35,765 nt of DNA from an uncultured Lachnospiraceae bacterium. Lineage in GTDB: Bacteria; Bacillota; Clostridia; Lachnospirales; Lachnospiraceae. Every line of letters starts with the position of its first letter. Position 1 is the stretch's first letter. The stretch covers positions 1 through 35,765 of the forward strand of contig CANRGO010000018.1 of assembly GCA_947630125.1 (NCBI GenBank), in the 5' to 3' direction. Below are positions 25,781 to 33,324 of this stretch, piece by piece. The notes under the pieces were generated by a model. That model made no database searches. It had not been told where the DNA came from and was given only the letters and a program-made list of their open reading frames with translations. The translations under genes and the position numbers were made by a program.

Positions 25781-25824
25781 TATTAATCCAACTATTCGCA
25801 AAAGACAACTTTAACGAATAGTTA

Positions 25825-26286
25825 CTAGTATTCAAATCCTATATCCTTTGAATCCAACACGATTGTAAATGGACCATCATTTACCAAAGATATCTTCATA
25901 TCTGCGCCGAAAACACCTGATTCTACAGGTCTTTTCATGACTTCAGTCGCTTCTTTTTTTATATACTCGAATAAGTTATTTGCAATCTCTGGATTTCCTG
26001 CCTGGGTAAAGCTTGGGCGATTACCCTTTTTGCAATCAGCGTACAAGGTAAATTGAGAAACAAATAAAATATCACCTTGAACATCCATAATTGATAAGTT
26101 CGTTTTATCTTGTTCATCTGAAAATATTCTTAGTTGTATAAGCTTTTTTAACATCTTATCAGCTATATTCTGGTTGTCTAAATGATTGATTCCAACAAAA
26201 ACTAACAACCCTTTTTGGATTGCTCCAACACTATTTTTTTCAACGTGTACTTCTGCTTTCAATACTCTCTGTATTACAAACCTCAT
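25825..26286 (-). CDS. dtd: D-aminoacyl-tRNA deacylase Dtd
   Basis: Proofreading enzyme that hydrolyses D-aminoacyl-tRNA (and Gly-tRNA-Ala in the family), keeping D-amino acids out of proteins. It starts MRFVIQRVLKAEV and has the two cross-subunit motifs SQFTLYADCKKGNRPSF and NDGPFT (Gly-cisPro). 153 residues, standard. Its ATG overlaps the end of the permease gene upstream by 4 bases (ATGA), so the two are cotranscribed on the minus strand. Confidence 0.96.
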   Translation of the reverse strand: MRFVIQRVLKAEVHVEKNSVGAIQKGLLVFVGINHLDNQNIADKMLKKLIQLRIFSDEQDKTNLSIMDVQGDILFVSQFTLYADCKKGNRPSFTQAGNPEIANNLFEYIKKEATEVMKRPVESGVFGADMKISLVNDGPFTIVLDSKDIGFEY

Positions 26287-27647
26287 GATTGATTTCCATT
26301 ACCATCCTTATCAGCTTCTATATCTTCTGATTTCTGATTAGATAGTTCTTTTTTATTTTTTTTCTTGTTTTTTTCAATTGGTTCTCTAAAAACTAGAGAA
26401 GAATCATTTACCTCTTCTACATTTAAATATTCCATCGATTCTATCGGCATATTCTTTTGTTCTAATCTTTTATTCATAAAGTAACGAAATCCTGCAAGAA
26501 CTACTGCTATTGTGGGAACACCTATTAACATTCCAATCAGACCGAACAATCCTCCAAAAACAGTGATGGAACAAATGATCCAAAAACCCGAAACACCTGT
26601 AGAAACACCCAAGATTTTAGGGCCAATTACATTTCCATCAAGTTGTTGTAATGCTAAGATAAAGATTAAGAAATAAAGCGCTTGGATTGGATTCACCATT
26701 AAAATTAAAAAAGCGCTTGGAATTGCACCAAAATATGGACCGAAAAATGGGATAATATTTGTAACGCCTATAATCACACTAATAAGAACCGGAAAAGGCA
26801 TCTTTAATAAACTAAGTCCACCGAAACATAAAAATCCGATGATAATAGAGTCTACGATTTTCCCACCTAAAAAACCATTAAAAGTACGGTGTACAAAACG
26901 AAAAACAGTAATAACTTTATTTGCTTTTTCATTTTCGAAGACTGAATAAATCAGTTTTTTGCTTTGACTACTGAACGATTCTTTCGTGGCTAAAACATAA
27001 ACCGAAATGATCATTCCAATAAGCATATGATATACACTTTTAAAAATATTAAAAACTCCTGATAAAATACCAAGAAAATTATTTGAAATTGATTTTATCA
27101 TGCTATTAATGGTAGGCATGAAATCATTACTTAACCAATTGTTGATTTCATTCGAGTATTCCTTAAAATACATGGTAACTGTTGCTTCTATTTCTGGATT
27201 ATTTTTCAACATTTCGCTGAGCCAATTGTTAAAATTATCCGCATAGGTAGGAAATTGCTGTACAATCGTCTGAATATTTCCAAGAATTTGGTCATATAAA
27301 AGTTGATAGAATCCATAAAACATAAAAACTACCAAAATATAGGTAATTAAAATTGAGCTAATACGAATATATTTCGGTTTTTTCCCATTTGGAATTTCTT
27401 TCATTAATTTTATTTTAAGTAAGATTGGAAACATAATCTTATACTCAATAAAGTTAATCACAGGAGTCAACAGATAAGCAAATACTAAACCATAGATTAT
27501 TGGCATGGATATCATAAAAAATCTTCCAATACCTGCACTGATAATTTTATTATTATACAAAATATAGGAAAACAATAAACTTCCACATATAACAAGAAAT
27601 GATGTAACTCCATAACCAATATACTTCTTATCAAACTTAAACTTCAT
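26283..27647 (-). CDS. AI-2E / PerM family membrane permease
   Basis: Polytopic membrane protein of the UPF0118 (AI-2 exporter/PerM) family; members have been linked to autoinducer export or Na+/H+ exchange, and the substrate here is unknown. About eight hydrophobic segments; the N-terminal YGLVFAYLLTPVINFIEY, a long extracellular helical stretch (about residues 125-205), and the family core FGPYFGAIPSAFLILM with GVSTGVSGFWI and LIGVPTIAVVL. The C-terminal tail (from about 415) is charged and Lys/Glu rich. 454 residues. AGGTGG precedes the ATG. Confidence 0.9.
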   Translation of the reverse strand: MKFKFDKKYIGYGVTSFLVICGSLLFSYILYNNKIISAGIGRFFMISMPIIYGLVFAYLLTPVINFIEYKIMFPILLKIKLMKEIPNGKKPKYIRISSILITYILVVFMFYGFYQLLYDQILGNIQTIVQQFPTYADNFNNWLSEMLKNNPEIEATVTMYFKEYSNEINNWLSNDFMPTINSMIKSISNNFLGILSGVFNIFKSVYHMLIGMIISVYVLATKESFSSQSKKLIYSVFENEKANKVITVFRFVHRTFNGFLGGKIVDSIIIGFLCFGGLSLLKMPFPVLISVIIGVTNIIPFFGPYFGAIPSAFLILMVNPIQALYFLIFILALQQLDGNVIGPKILGVSTGVSGFWIICSITVFGGLFGLIGMLIGVPTIAVVLAGFRYFMNKRLEQKNMPIESMEYLNVEEVNDSSLVFREPIEKNKKKNKKELSNQKSEDIEADKDGNGNQS

Positions 27648-27675
27648 AACGTTACCACCTTGAATTTAATGATTT

Positions 27676-27681
27676 ATTATA
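27676..27681 (-). promoter_or_regulatory. Extended -10 for the AI-2E permease-dtd operon
   Basis: On the minus strand TGGTATAAT gives an extended -10 hexamer at 27676-27681. The -35 position (27699-27704) is weak, TAGTTA. The predicted start is about 20-25 bases upstream of the ATG. Confidence 0.5.
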
Positions 27682-27692
27682 CCATGATTCAA

Positions 27693-27721
27693 TTTTCATA
27701 ACTACTATAATCTGTTATAAT
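27693..27721 (+). promoter_or_regulatory. Predicted promoter for the TtcA-like gene
   Basis: TTTTCA (27693-27698), a 17-base spacer and TATAAT (27716-27721), with TGT directly before it (extended -10). A second TATAAT lies at 27706-27711. It faces away from the permease promoter in the same gap. Confidence 0.55.
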
Positions 27722-27761
27722 CAATATATAAAATGAATTGGAATTGAGGTTTTATGAAATA

Positions 27762-28472
27762 ATGAAATTACAACAAATGTATAGTTTAACACGCAAAGCT
27801 ATTGATGATTTTCAGATGATTGAAGAAAATGATTGCATTGCTCTTGGCATATCTGGTGGTAAAGATAGTATGGCTTTATTGTATATATTAGCTGGACTAA
27901 GGAAATTTTATCCAAAAAAATTCACTCTGATTGGAGTAACGATAGATTTAGGTTTTGATAATCTGAATCTCACAAAAATTCAGGAGTCATGTGATGATTT
28001 GAATGTTCCGTATGAAATTATAAAGACAGACATTGCTGATATTATTTTTCACCAAAGAAAAGAATCTTCTCCCTGCTCCTTATGTGCTAAAATGAGAAAA
28101 GGTGCATTAAATGATGCTATGAAAAAACACGGATGCAATAAGGTTGCATATGCGCATCATAAAGATGATGTAGTTGATACTATGATGTTATCCCTGCTTT
28201 ATGAAGGACGTTTTCATAGTTTTTTACCTGTTACCTATTTAGATCGAAGTGAAATAACTGTTATTCGCCCTTTTCTTTACGTAAATGAAAGGGATATAAT
28301 TGGATTCATAAATAAGTATCAAGTACCGATTGTAAAAAGTCCGTGTCCTGTTGATAAGAAGACGAAACGTGAATATGTAAAAAATTTAATTCGTAGTATC
28401 AACGAAGAAAATCCTGATGCTAGAGAGCGTATGTTTACAGCTGTAATGAGGGGGCTCTATGGAAAAGAATAA
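27762..28472 (+). CDS. TtcA-like tRNA thiolation ATPase (PP-loop)
   Basis: Adenylates and thiolates a tRNA base. True TtcA makes 2-thiocytidine-32; the exact target here is not known. The PP-loop SGGKDS is at residues 31-36. Cys105 and Cys108 (PCSLCAKMRKG) with Cys195 (KSPCPVD) match the three cysteines that hold the iron-sulfur cluster in TtcA-type enzymes. I start it at ATG 27762, which gives the family-like MKLQQMYSLTRKAIDDF; GAGG is 12 bases upstream. The frame is open from TTG 27738, which has no RBS. 236 residues. Its end overlaps the recombinase gene by 14 bases. Confidence 0.88.
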   Translation: MKLQQMYSLTRKAIDDFQMIEENDCIALGISGGKDSMALLYILAGLRKFYPKKFTLIGVTIDLGFDNLNLTKIQESCDDLNVPYEIIKTDIADIIFHQRKESSPCSLCAKMRKGALNDAMKKHGCNKVAYAHHKDDVVDTMMLSLLYEGRFHSFLPVTYLDRSEITVIRPFLYVNERDIIGFINKYQVPIVKSPCPVDKKTKREYVKNLIRSINEENPDARERMFTAVMRGLYGKE

Positions 28473-29511
28473 TAATTATCATACTGAAATGAATATTAAG
28501 AATACCATGAAATTGAGGGAGTTATTATCTACTCTCCCACCTTTTTGCAAACAATTTTTTCGTGGTATTGAAGACATTACATCATCTAGAACAAAAATTG
28601 CCTATGCTTATGATATTCGAGTTTTTTTTGAATTTATGCACGAGCATAATCCTTATTGTTCTAAGATGAATATTGTCGATTATCCAATTACAATTTTAGA
28701 CTATATCACTCGTGAAGATATTGAAGAATATATGGAACATTGTAGTTATTACATAAAAGATGACAAAGAATTTACCAATGGTGAACGGGGTAAATCACGA
28801 AAACTAGCGTCATTACGAAGCTTTTATAATTATTTCTTTCGTTGTGAAATGATAAAAACAAATGCTCCGTCATTGGTTCCTATGCAGAAAATGCATAGCA
28901 AAGAGATTATTCGTCTAGATGTGGACGAAGTTTCTATTTTGCTTGATCAGGTTGAGGCTGGTACAAGCCTAACAAAAAGCCAGCAGAAATTTCATGCGAA
29001 AACAAAGGTTCGTGATTTAGCTTTAATTACCTTATTGTTAGGTACTGGTATTCGTGTATCTGAGTGTGTTGGGATTGATTTATCAGATGTAGATTTTAAA
29101 AATACAGGGATTAAAATAAGAAGAAAAGGTGGAAATGAAACAATCGTTTACTTTGGTAATGAGGTAGAATTAGCACTCAAAGAGTATCTCCATGAAAGAC
29201 ATAGAATCATTCCTGAGGCTGGACATGAAAATGCATTTTTCTTATCATTACAAAATAAACGATTAGGTGTTCGTAGTGTTGAAAATCTAGTAAAAAAATA
29301 TGCTTCAAATGTTACTTCATTGAAGAAAATAACACCACATAAACTACGCAGTACTTATGGTACAAGTCTATATCAAGAAACAGGCGATATTTACCTTGTT
29401 GCAGATGTTTTAGGACATAAAGATGTAAATACAACCCGAAAGCATTATGCAGCTATTGACGAAGAGAGAAGAAGAAAAGCAAGAAATGTAGTAAAATTGA
29501 GGGAAAATTAA
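28459..29511 (+). CDS. Tyrosine recombinase (Xer family, XerS-like layout)
   Basis: Site-specific recombinase. All catalytic residues are present: R199 (GTGIRVSE), K223 (RRKGGNE), H294 and R297 (TPHKLRSTYGT), H320 (LGHKD) and the nucleophile Y330 (RKHYAAID). The N-terminal SAM-like core-binding domain covers about residues 25-135. At 350 residues it is longer than XerC/XerD (about 300) and close to streptococcal XerS, with a similar SDIP/DYPITILDYITREDIEEY-like segment. It could be the chromosome-dimer recombinase or a solitary integrase; no dif-like site was recognised nearby. The start overlaps the TtcA-like gene by 14 bases, and its stop shares TTAA with the convergent radical SAM gene. 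Confidence 0.9.
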   Translation: MEKNNNYHTEMNIKNTMKLRELLSTLPPFCKQFFRGIEDITSSRTKIAYAYDIRVFFEFMHEHNPYCSKMNIVDYPITILDYITREDIEEYMEHCSYYIKDDKEFTNGERGKSRKLASLRSFYNYFFRCEMIKTNAPSLVPMQKMHSKEIIRLDVDEVSILLDQVEAGTSLTKSQQKFHAKTKVRDLALITLLLGTGIRVSECVGIDLSDVDFKNTGIKIRRKGGNETIVYFGNEVELALKEYLHERHRIIPEAGHENAFFLSLQNKRLGVRSVENLVKKYASNVTSLKKITPHKLRSTYGTSLYQETGDIYLVADVLGHKDVNTTRKHYAAIDEERRRKARNVVKLREN

Positions 29512-30440
29512 ATTCCAAATCGAATGCGATAACCACATTTTTTACACAATTCTTCTATAATAATTCGTTTTGAAAAATTATCTTGTAATTTTGTTGTTCT
29601 ATCTTTATTTAAAATATTAGCTAAAGATTCTTGCTTTAGATTGCCTAAAGAAATAATACCTTCCCCATCAAGACAGCACGGCACGACAGTTCCATCAACT
29701 AGTACTGCTATTTGATTTCTCAATGCATAGCAAAACCCATACTCAGAAACGATTTCTTCTTCTAATGCTGGCCATTGAAATTCTTCTTCAAAATTTAGGT
29801 ATAAACAATTTTTAAGTTTATTACCCATATTCAAAGAAGAACTGATGCTAACTTTGTGAGCATCAGCTATGGCTGTTAGAATACTCTTATTCTCTGAACT
29901 TAAATTTTCTTTTATAATTTCAGTTTTACTAATTGCGGAATTCGTAGTAAATCCTAGGTTCCAAAGACGGTAGGAAATATTTGTATGGTTGGAATCTAAT
30001 ACTTTGTTTGCATAGTTGAATATATCTTTAAAGTAATCTAGATTATGAATTTCAAAAGATTCTAAGTCTTTCTTTCCTATACTTGATTGATTCCCAAAAA
30101 AACTATGTAATGAAAAATTAACTTGTCTAATACAAGAATGAGCTAATAAAACATCCTGACAACTTCGTATACGAGTACCATTTGTGGTTATCGTAACATT
30201 TAGATTCAATTTATCACAAATGGTTAAAATAGAGTCAAGCTCTGGATGTAGCAAAGGTTCACCTTTCACATGAAGATATAAATAATCAGTATATATTTTA
30301 GCTTCAGTTGCAAATTTATCAAACATTGCAACTGAAATAAATTCTGGTGTTCTCATTGTTGTTGGACAAAAGGAACAGTTCAAATTACAGACATTTGTAA
30401 TTTCTATATAAAACTTTTTAAATCTCTTTTTTGAATTCAT
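29508..30440 (-). CDS. Radical SAM / SPASM domain protein, substrate unknown
   Basis: The radical SAM cluster motif is C18-C22-C25 in NVCNLNCSFC, right at the N-terminus, followed by LHVKGEPLLHPEL and TTNGTRI, typical of the fold. The C-terminus has a SPASM-type auxiliary cluster: C237 (FCYALRN), C255-C256 (DGTVVPCCLDGEG) and C299/C302 (LCKKC). SPASM enzymes commonly modify peptides or act as sulfatase-maturase types, but no precursor peptide or sulfatase is adjacent, so the substrate is open. 310 residues. AGGGTG precedes the ATG. It lies 90 bases downstream of the SOS-linked yneA-like gene on the same strand with no clear terminator between. Confidence 0.88.
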   Translation of the reverse strand: MNSKKRFKKFYIEITNVCNLNCSFCPTTMRTPEFISVAMFDKFATEAKIYTDYLYLHVKGEPLLHPELDSILTICDKLNLNVTITTNGTRIRSCQDVLLAHSCIRQVNFSLHSFFGNQSSIGKKDLESFEIHNLDYFKDIFNYANKVLDSNHTNISYRLWNLGFTTNSAISKTEIIKENLSSENKSILTAIADAHKVSISSSLNMGNKLKNCLYLNFEEEFQWPALEEEIVSEYGFCYALRNQIAVLVDGTVVPCCLDGEGIISLGNLKQESLANILNKDRTTKLQDNFSKRIIIEELCKKCGYRIRFGI

Positions 30441-30530
30441 ATTATCACCCTATCATTGATTTTAAACAGTAAATTATTACCTATTACTGAACTATCCTAA
30501 CAGATGTGAACAAGAAAAACAATTCAAAAA

Positions 30531-30884
30531 TCAAGGTTTAAATTCTGTTGAATAATATGGAATTAATATAAAATCACCACTGACAATTAAATCGTTCTCC
30601 AAGTGATTCATTCTCTTTACTTCGTCTATATAATCTTGGTAATCATGCTCTCTTTCATTTGCATACTCTACTGCAAGATCCCATAATGTTTCACCAGAGT
30701 TAATTTCTATGGTTTTATAATATTTAAATAATGTATTCTCTGACTCAGATGCTTTTGAAAAAAAACTACCAAGTGTTATGGCTAGAAAAAGTATAAATAA
30801 ACTGGTTATAATAAATGTTGCTACGTGATTTCGTAATTCTCTTTGTCTGCGCTTTTTATTTTGAATAATACGCTCTTCGTACAT
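30531..30884 (-). CDS. YneA-like LysM protein, probable SOS division inhibitor
   Basis: Short bitopic protein: a basic cytoplasmic tail (about residues 1-20, KKRRQRELR), one membrane helix (about 22-44) and a C-terminal LysM domain (about 59-110, INSGETLWDLAVEYA to SGDFILIPYY). This matches Bacillus YneA in size, layout and its divergent position beside lexA; YneA delays division during the SOS response. GGGAGG is 6 bases before the ATG. The promoter carries a LexA box between -35 and -10. Sequence identity in this family is low, so the assignment depends on architecture and locus. Confidence 0.83.
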   Translation of the reverse strand: MYEERIIQNKKRRQRELRNHVATFIITSLFILFLAITLGSFFSKASESENTLFKYYKTIEINSGETLWDLAVEYANEREHDYQDYIDEVKRMNHLENDLIVSGDFILIPYYSTEFKP

Positions 30885-30916
30885 ACAATACCTCCCAAAC
30901 TAACTTGTTTAAATAC

Positions 30917-30928
30917 AAACACTTGTTC
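30917..30928. promoter_or_regulatory. Second LexA box candidate
   Basis: AAACACTTGTTC matches the core at 7 of 8 positions. It lies just downstream of the predicted yneA start point, where a bound repressor could block elongation. Confidence 0.55.
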
Positions 30929-30939
30929 TTATAAATCGA

Positions 30940-30968
30940 ATTATACAGAACGATTGTTCGAATGTCAA
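30940..30968 (-). promoter_or_regulatory. Consensus sigma-A promoter of the yneA-like gene
   Basis: Reading on the minus strand: TTGACA (30963-30968), exact 17-base spacer, TATAAT (30940-30945). Both hexamers are perfect. The perfect SOS core at 30948-30959 sits inside the spacer, so LexA binding should exclude RNA polymerase. Confidence 0.85.
30948..30959. promoter_or_regulatory. LexA (SOS) box, perfect core
   Basis: GAACGATTGTTC fits the Gram-positive LexA core GAAC-N4-GTTC at all 8 fixed positions. It lies in the yneA promoter spacer. Confidence 0.88.
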
Positions 30969-30988
30969 TAGTTTTTTCGCTAAAAATC

Positions 30989-31013
30989 GAACAAATATTT
31001 GGAATATATGTTT
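30989..31013. promoter_or_regulatory. Weak LexA box candidates at the lexA promoter
   Basis: Two adjacent partial matches, GAACAAATATTT (30989-31000) and GAATATATGTTT (31002-31013), each 6 of 8 core positions. The second overlaps the lexA -35. They would suit weaker autoregulation of lexA. AT-rich sequence makes chance matches plausible. Confidence 0.35.
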
Positions 31014-31039
31014 GCTTTTTTAGTATGGTATGTTATACT
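31012..31039 (+). promoter_or_regulatory. Predicted lexA promoter
   Basis: TTGCTT (31012-31017), a 16-base spacer and TATACT (31034-31039) preceded by TGT, giving an extended -10. The expected start is about 35 bases upstream of the lexA ATG. Confidence 0.65.
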
Positions 31040-31078
31040 TACAAAAAGATAGGTAAAACCTATGATGGGAGGATTCAT

Positions 31079-31693
31079 ATGTCATTTGGTAAAATTTCAA
31101 AAAAACAGGAAGAAATTCTTTCTTATATTAAAGATGAAATATTGAAACGAGGATATCCGCCTGCAGTACGTGAAATCTGTGAAGCTGTTAACTTAAAATC
31201 TACATCCAGCGTCCATGCACATCTTGAAACTTTAGAAAAAAACGGATATATTCGTAGAGATCCAACAAAACCTAGAGCTATTGAAATTGTAGATGATAGT
31301 TTTCATATGGTGCGACATGAAATGGCTAGTATTCCTATTCTTGGTACTGTAGCAGCAGGTCAGCCAATTTTAGCACAAGAAAACATTGAGGGTTATTTTC
31401 CTATCCCAGCTGAAATGGTTCCACAAGGAGACGTTTTTGTACTTAAAGTTAAAGGTGATAGTATGATAAATGTTGGTATTTTTAATGGTGATCAAATCTT
31501 TGTTGAGGCTTGTGAAACTGCACGTAACGGCGATACTGTTGTTGCTCTTGTTGAAGATTCTGCTACAGTAAAAACATTTTATAAAGAAAATGGATCTATA
31601 CGTTTACAGCCAGAGAATGATACCATGGAACCAATTATTGTAAAAGATTGCAAAATATTAGGTAAGGTTTTTGGAGTTTTTCGCTTATACTAA
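31079..31693 (+). CDS. lexA: SOS repressor LexA
   Basis: Represses DNA-damage genes and self-cleaves when stimulated by RecA filaments. The N-terminal winged helix (residues 1-65, VREICEAVNLKSTSSVHAHL as recognition region) is followed by cleavage site A93-G94 (GTVAAGQP) and the Ser-Lys dyad S128 (GDSMI) and K165 (ATVKTF). I start it at ATG 31079, 6 bases after GGGAGG, giving 204 residues. The frame is open from 30962, but that segment contains the promoter and SOS sites. It is divergent from the yneA-like gene, as in Bacillus. A terminator begins at its stop codon. Confidence 0.97.
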   Translation: MSFGKISKKQEEILSYIKDEILKRGYPPAVREICEAVNLKSTSSVHAHLETLEKNGYIRRDPTKPRAIEIVDDSFHMVRHEMASIPILGTVAAGQPILAQENIEGYFPIPAEMVPQGDVFVLKVKGDSMINVGIFNGDQIFVEACETARNGDTVVALVEDSATVKTFYKENGSIRLQPENDTMEPIIVKDCKILGKVFGVFRLY

Positions 31694-31727
31694 AAAAGAA
31701 GGTCAAGTAAACTTGACCTTCTTTTTT
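31692..31727. terminator. Bidirectional terminator between lexA and rsfS
   Basis: AAAAAAGAAGGTCAAG (31692-31707) pairs perfectly with CTTGACCTTCTTTTTT (31712-31727) around TAAA, a 16-bp stem with A and T tracts serving both strands. It fills the whole gap and touches both stop codons. Confidence 0.93.
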
Positions 31728-32076
31728 ATAGACTATCTGCTTCGATACGAGTTCCGTTTTTCCAAATTTTTTCCAAATCATAAAACAAACGATTTTCTTG
31801 ATCAAAAATATGTACAATAATGTCCTTATAATCCATTAAAATCCAATTTGCATTAGAATATCCTTCTACTTGTCTATTTAAGTATCCAGCCTTTCCTAAA
31901 GCTTCATCTACATTATCACTTAATGCTTGTACTTGATTACGATTATTACCACTTGCAATAATAAAATAATCTGCCACAACAGAAACATTGCTGATATCGA
32001 TTATGGATATATTATCTGCTTTTTTATCTTCTAATGCATGAATAGCAAGTTTTGCCATTTCTTTTGAATGATTCAT
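31726..32076 (-). CDS. rsfS: Ribosomal silencing factor RsfS
   Basis: Binds uL14 on the 50S subunit and blocks subunit joining, reducing translation in starvation. The family motifs are ISNVSVVADYFIIASGNNRNQVQALSD-like (about residues 27-53), then WILMDYKDIIVHIFDQENRLFYDLEKIW near the C-terminus. 116 residues, normal. GAGGAG precedes the ATG. It follows yqeK with one base between them, the conserved nadD-yqeK-rsfS order, and ends in a terminator shared with lexA. Confidence 0.95.
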   Translation of the reverse strand: MNHSKEMAKLAIHALEDKKADNISIIDISNVSVVADYFIIASGNNRNQVQALSDNVDEALGKAGYLNRQVEGYSNANWILMDYKDIIVHIFDQENRLFYDLEKIWKNGTRIEADSL

Positions 32077-32077
32077 T

Positions 32078-32677
32078 TTAATTCTCCTCTGCCTTTAAGG
32101 CTAACTGTTTTGTATAAAAATCAAATGTTTTTTGAGTTAAAGGATCTACTTCCTCTTGTGTAGCATGTAAATATTGTAAGGTATCTTCCAATATCAAGAG
32201 TAATGCCTGATCAATATCTGTATACACTAACTTGCGGACTTCAGACATGTTTGCCAAGTTTTTTCGACTTGGTTCAATGAAATCAGAAACATAAATTATC
32301 TTCTCAAGCATTGACATATTTGGCCTTCCAGTTGTATGGTAAATAATTGAATTTACAATATTTTTATCTGTTATCTGGTATTTATTCATAGCAAGGAAAC
32401 CACCAACTTTTGCATGTAATAAATATGGGTTTCTAAGTTCCGAATCACTAACTGGTATATGATGCTTCTGGCATATAGATATTTTTTTATCATCAGTAAT
32501 ACATTTAGCACAGTCGTGCAATAAGCCTGCTATTTCTGCATCTTTTGGATTTTCACCATATAATGCAGCAAGATTTGCAGCTGTAAAAGCAACCCCAAGA
32601 CTATGTTCAAATCTTTTTTCATCCAATTTTTTCTCTATCGAAGTTCTTATTTTTCTAATACTTACATTTCGATTCAT
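32078..32677 (-). CDS. yqeK: HD-domain hydrolase YqeK (symmetrical Ap4A hydrolase family)
   Basis: HD-domain metal phosphohydrolase; characterised Firmicute members split Ap4A into two ADP. The metal-binding pattern is seen as His in RFEHSLGVAFTA, the HD pair in AGLLHDCAKC (about residues 50-58), His in LLHAKVGG and the His in IIYHTTGRPNM, with Asp in IYVSDFIEPSR. 199 residues. It follows nadD after 16 bases and precedes rsfS by one base. Confidence 0.93.
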   Translation of the reverse strand: MNRNVSIRKIRTSIEKKLDEKRFEHSLGVAFTAANLAALYGENPKDAEIAGLLHDCAKCITDDKKISICQKHHIPVSDSELRNPYLLHAKVGGFLAMNKYQITDKNIVNSIIYHTTGRPNMSMLEKIIYVSDFIEPSRKNLANMSEVRKLVYTDIDQALLLILEDTLQYLHATQEEVDPLTQKTFDFYTKQLALKAEEN

Positions 32678-32693
32678 AAGTGTTCTGCATCCT

Positions 32694-33296
32694 TTACCTA
32701 TATAACATTTGGTCCTTAATGTACGCTTCTACCTTTTCAGGAACCCAAGTAGTAATTGATTTACTTTCTTTCACTGATTTTCTTATTTCGGTTGAGGAAA
32801 CAGGAATATTGGTGGTTGAGAAAAGTATGATTTTTCCATGATATCGTTCTTCTAATTCCTTCACTTTGTTTAAAAGTGTTTGTATTGTAAAATTTTGATT
32901 TTCTCGTGTTGCAACCAAGAGTGTACAATTTTGAAAAATTTGTTCCGGACACTTCCAAGTATCCAACTGAAAAAGAGAGTCCGCACCTACTATAAAATAT
33001 AATTCAGCATCTATGTAGTCTTTTTTTAAGTCTAATAAAGTTTCAAATGTATAGGTATTCCCTTGTTTTTTTAACTCTAAATCGGAAAAAGCAAAATTTT
33101 CATACCCTTTGATTGCTAGTTTTGTCATATTCGCCCGATGATGTGCCATCGTTACATTCGTCTTTCGGTATGAGTTTCCTGTAGGAATGAATAACACCAT
33201 ATCAAGGTTTACCTTGTTCATTGCTTCTTGGGCCAGAAAAAGATGACCTTTGTGAATCGGATCAAAAGTCCCGCCCATAATGCCAATCTTTTTCAA
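32694..33296 (-). CDS. nadD: Nicotinate-nucleotide adenylyltransferase NadD
   Basis: Adenylates nicotinate mononucleotide in NAD synthesis. The nucleotidyltransferase motifs are GGTFDPIHKGH (residues 8-18), FIVGADSLFQLDTWK and SSTEIRKS (ISSTxxR). 200 residues. The start is TTG at 33296, with AGAAGG 8 bases upstream; a nearby ATG at 33303 is in a different frame and cannot be used. It follows yhbY by 28 bases. Confidence 0.96.
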   Translation of the reverse strand: MKKIGIMGGTFDPIHKGHLFLAQEAMNKVNLDMVLFIPTGNSYRKTNVTMAHHRANMTKLAIKGYENFAFSDLELKKQGNTYTFETLLDLKKDYIDAELYFIVGADSLFQLDTWKCPEQIFQNCTLLVATRENQNFTIQTLLNKVKELEERYHGKIILFSTTNIPVSSTEIRKSVKESKSITTWVPEKVEAYIKDQMLYR

Positions 33297-33324
33297 AAGA
33301 CATACCTTCTTTCCTTTATTATAA

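Noticed and set aside
25790-25823. Inverted repeat AACTATTCG ... CGAATAGTT next to dtd
   Set aside because: A 9-bp repeat with a 16-base loop and no T tract; the neighbouring 13-bp hairpin already explains termination. It could be a protein site, but nothing supports that.
30467-30489. Hairpin between the yneA-like and radical SAM genes as terminator
   Set aside because: Only a 6-bp AT-rich stem (CAGTAA/TTACTG) with an 11-base loop and a broken T tract; too weak to call.
33270-33303. ATG at 33303 (minus strand) as start of nadD, or a frameshift there
   Set aside because: The ATG is in another frame. TTG 33296 directly opens KKIGIMGGTFDPIH with an RBS at good distance, so no frameshift is needed.
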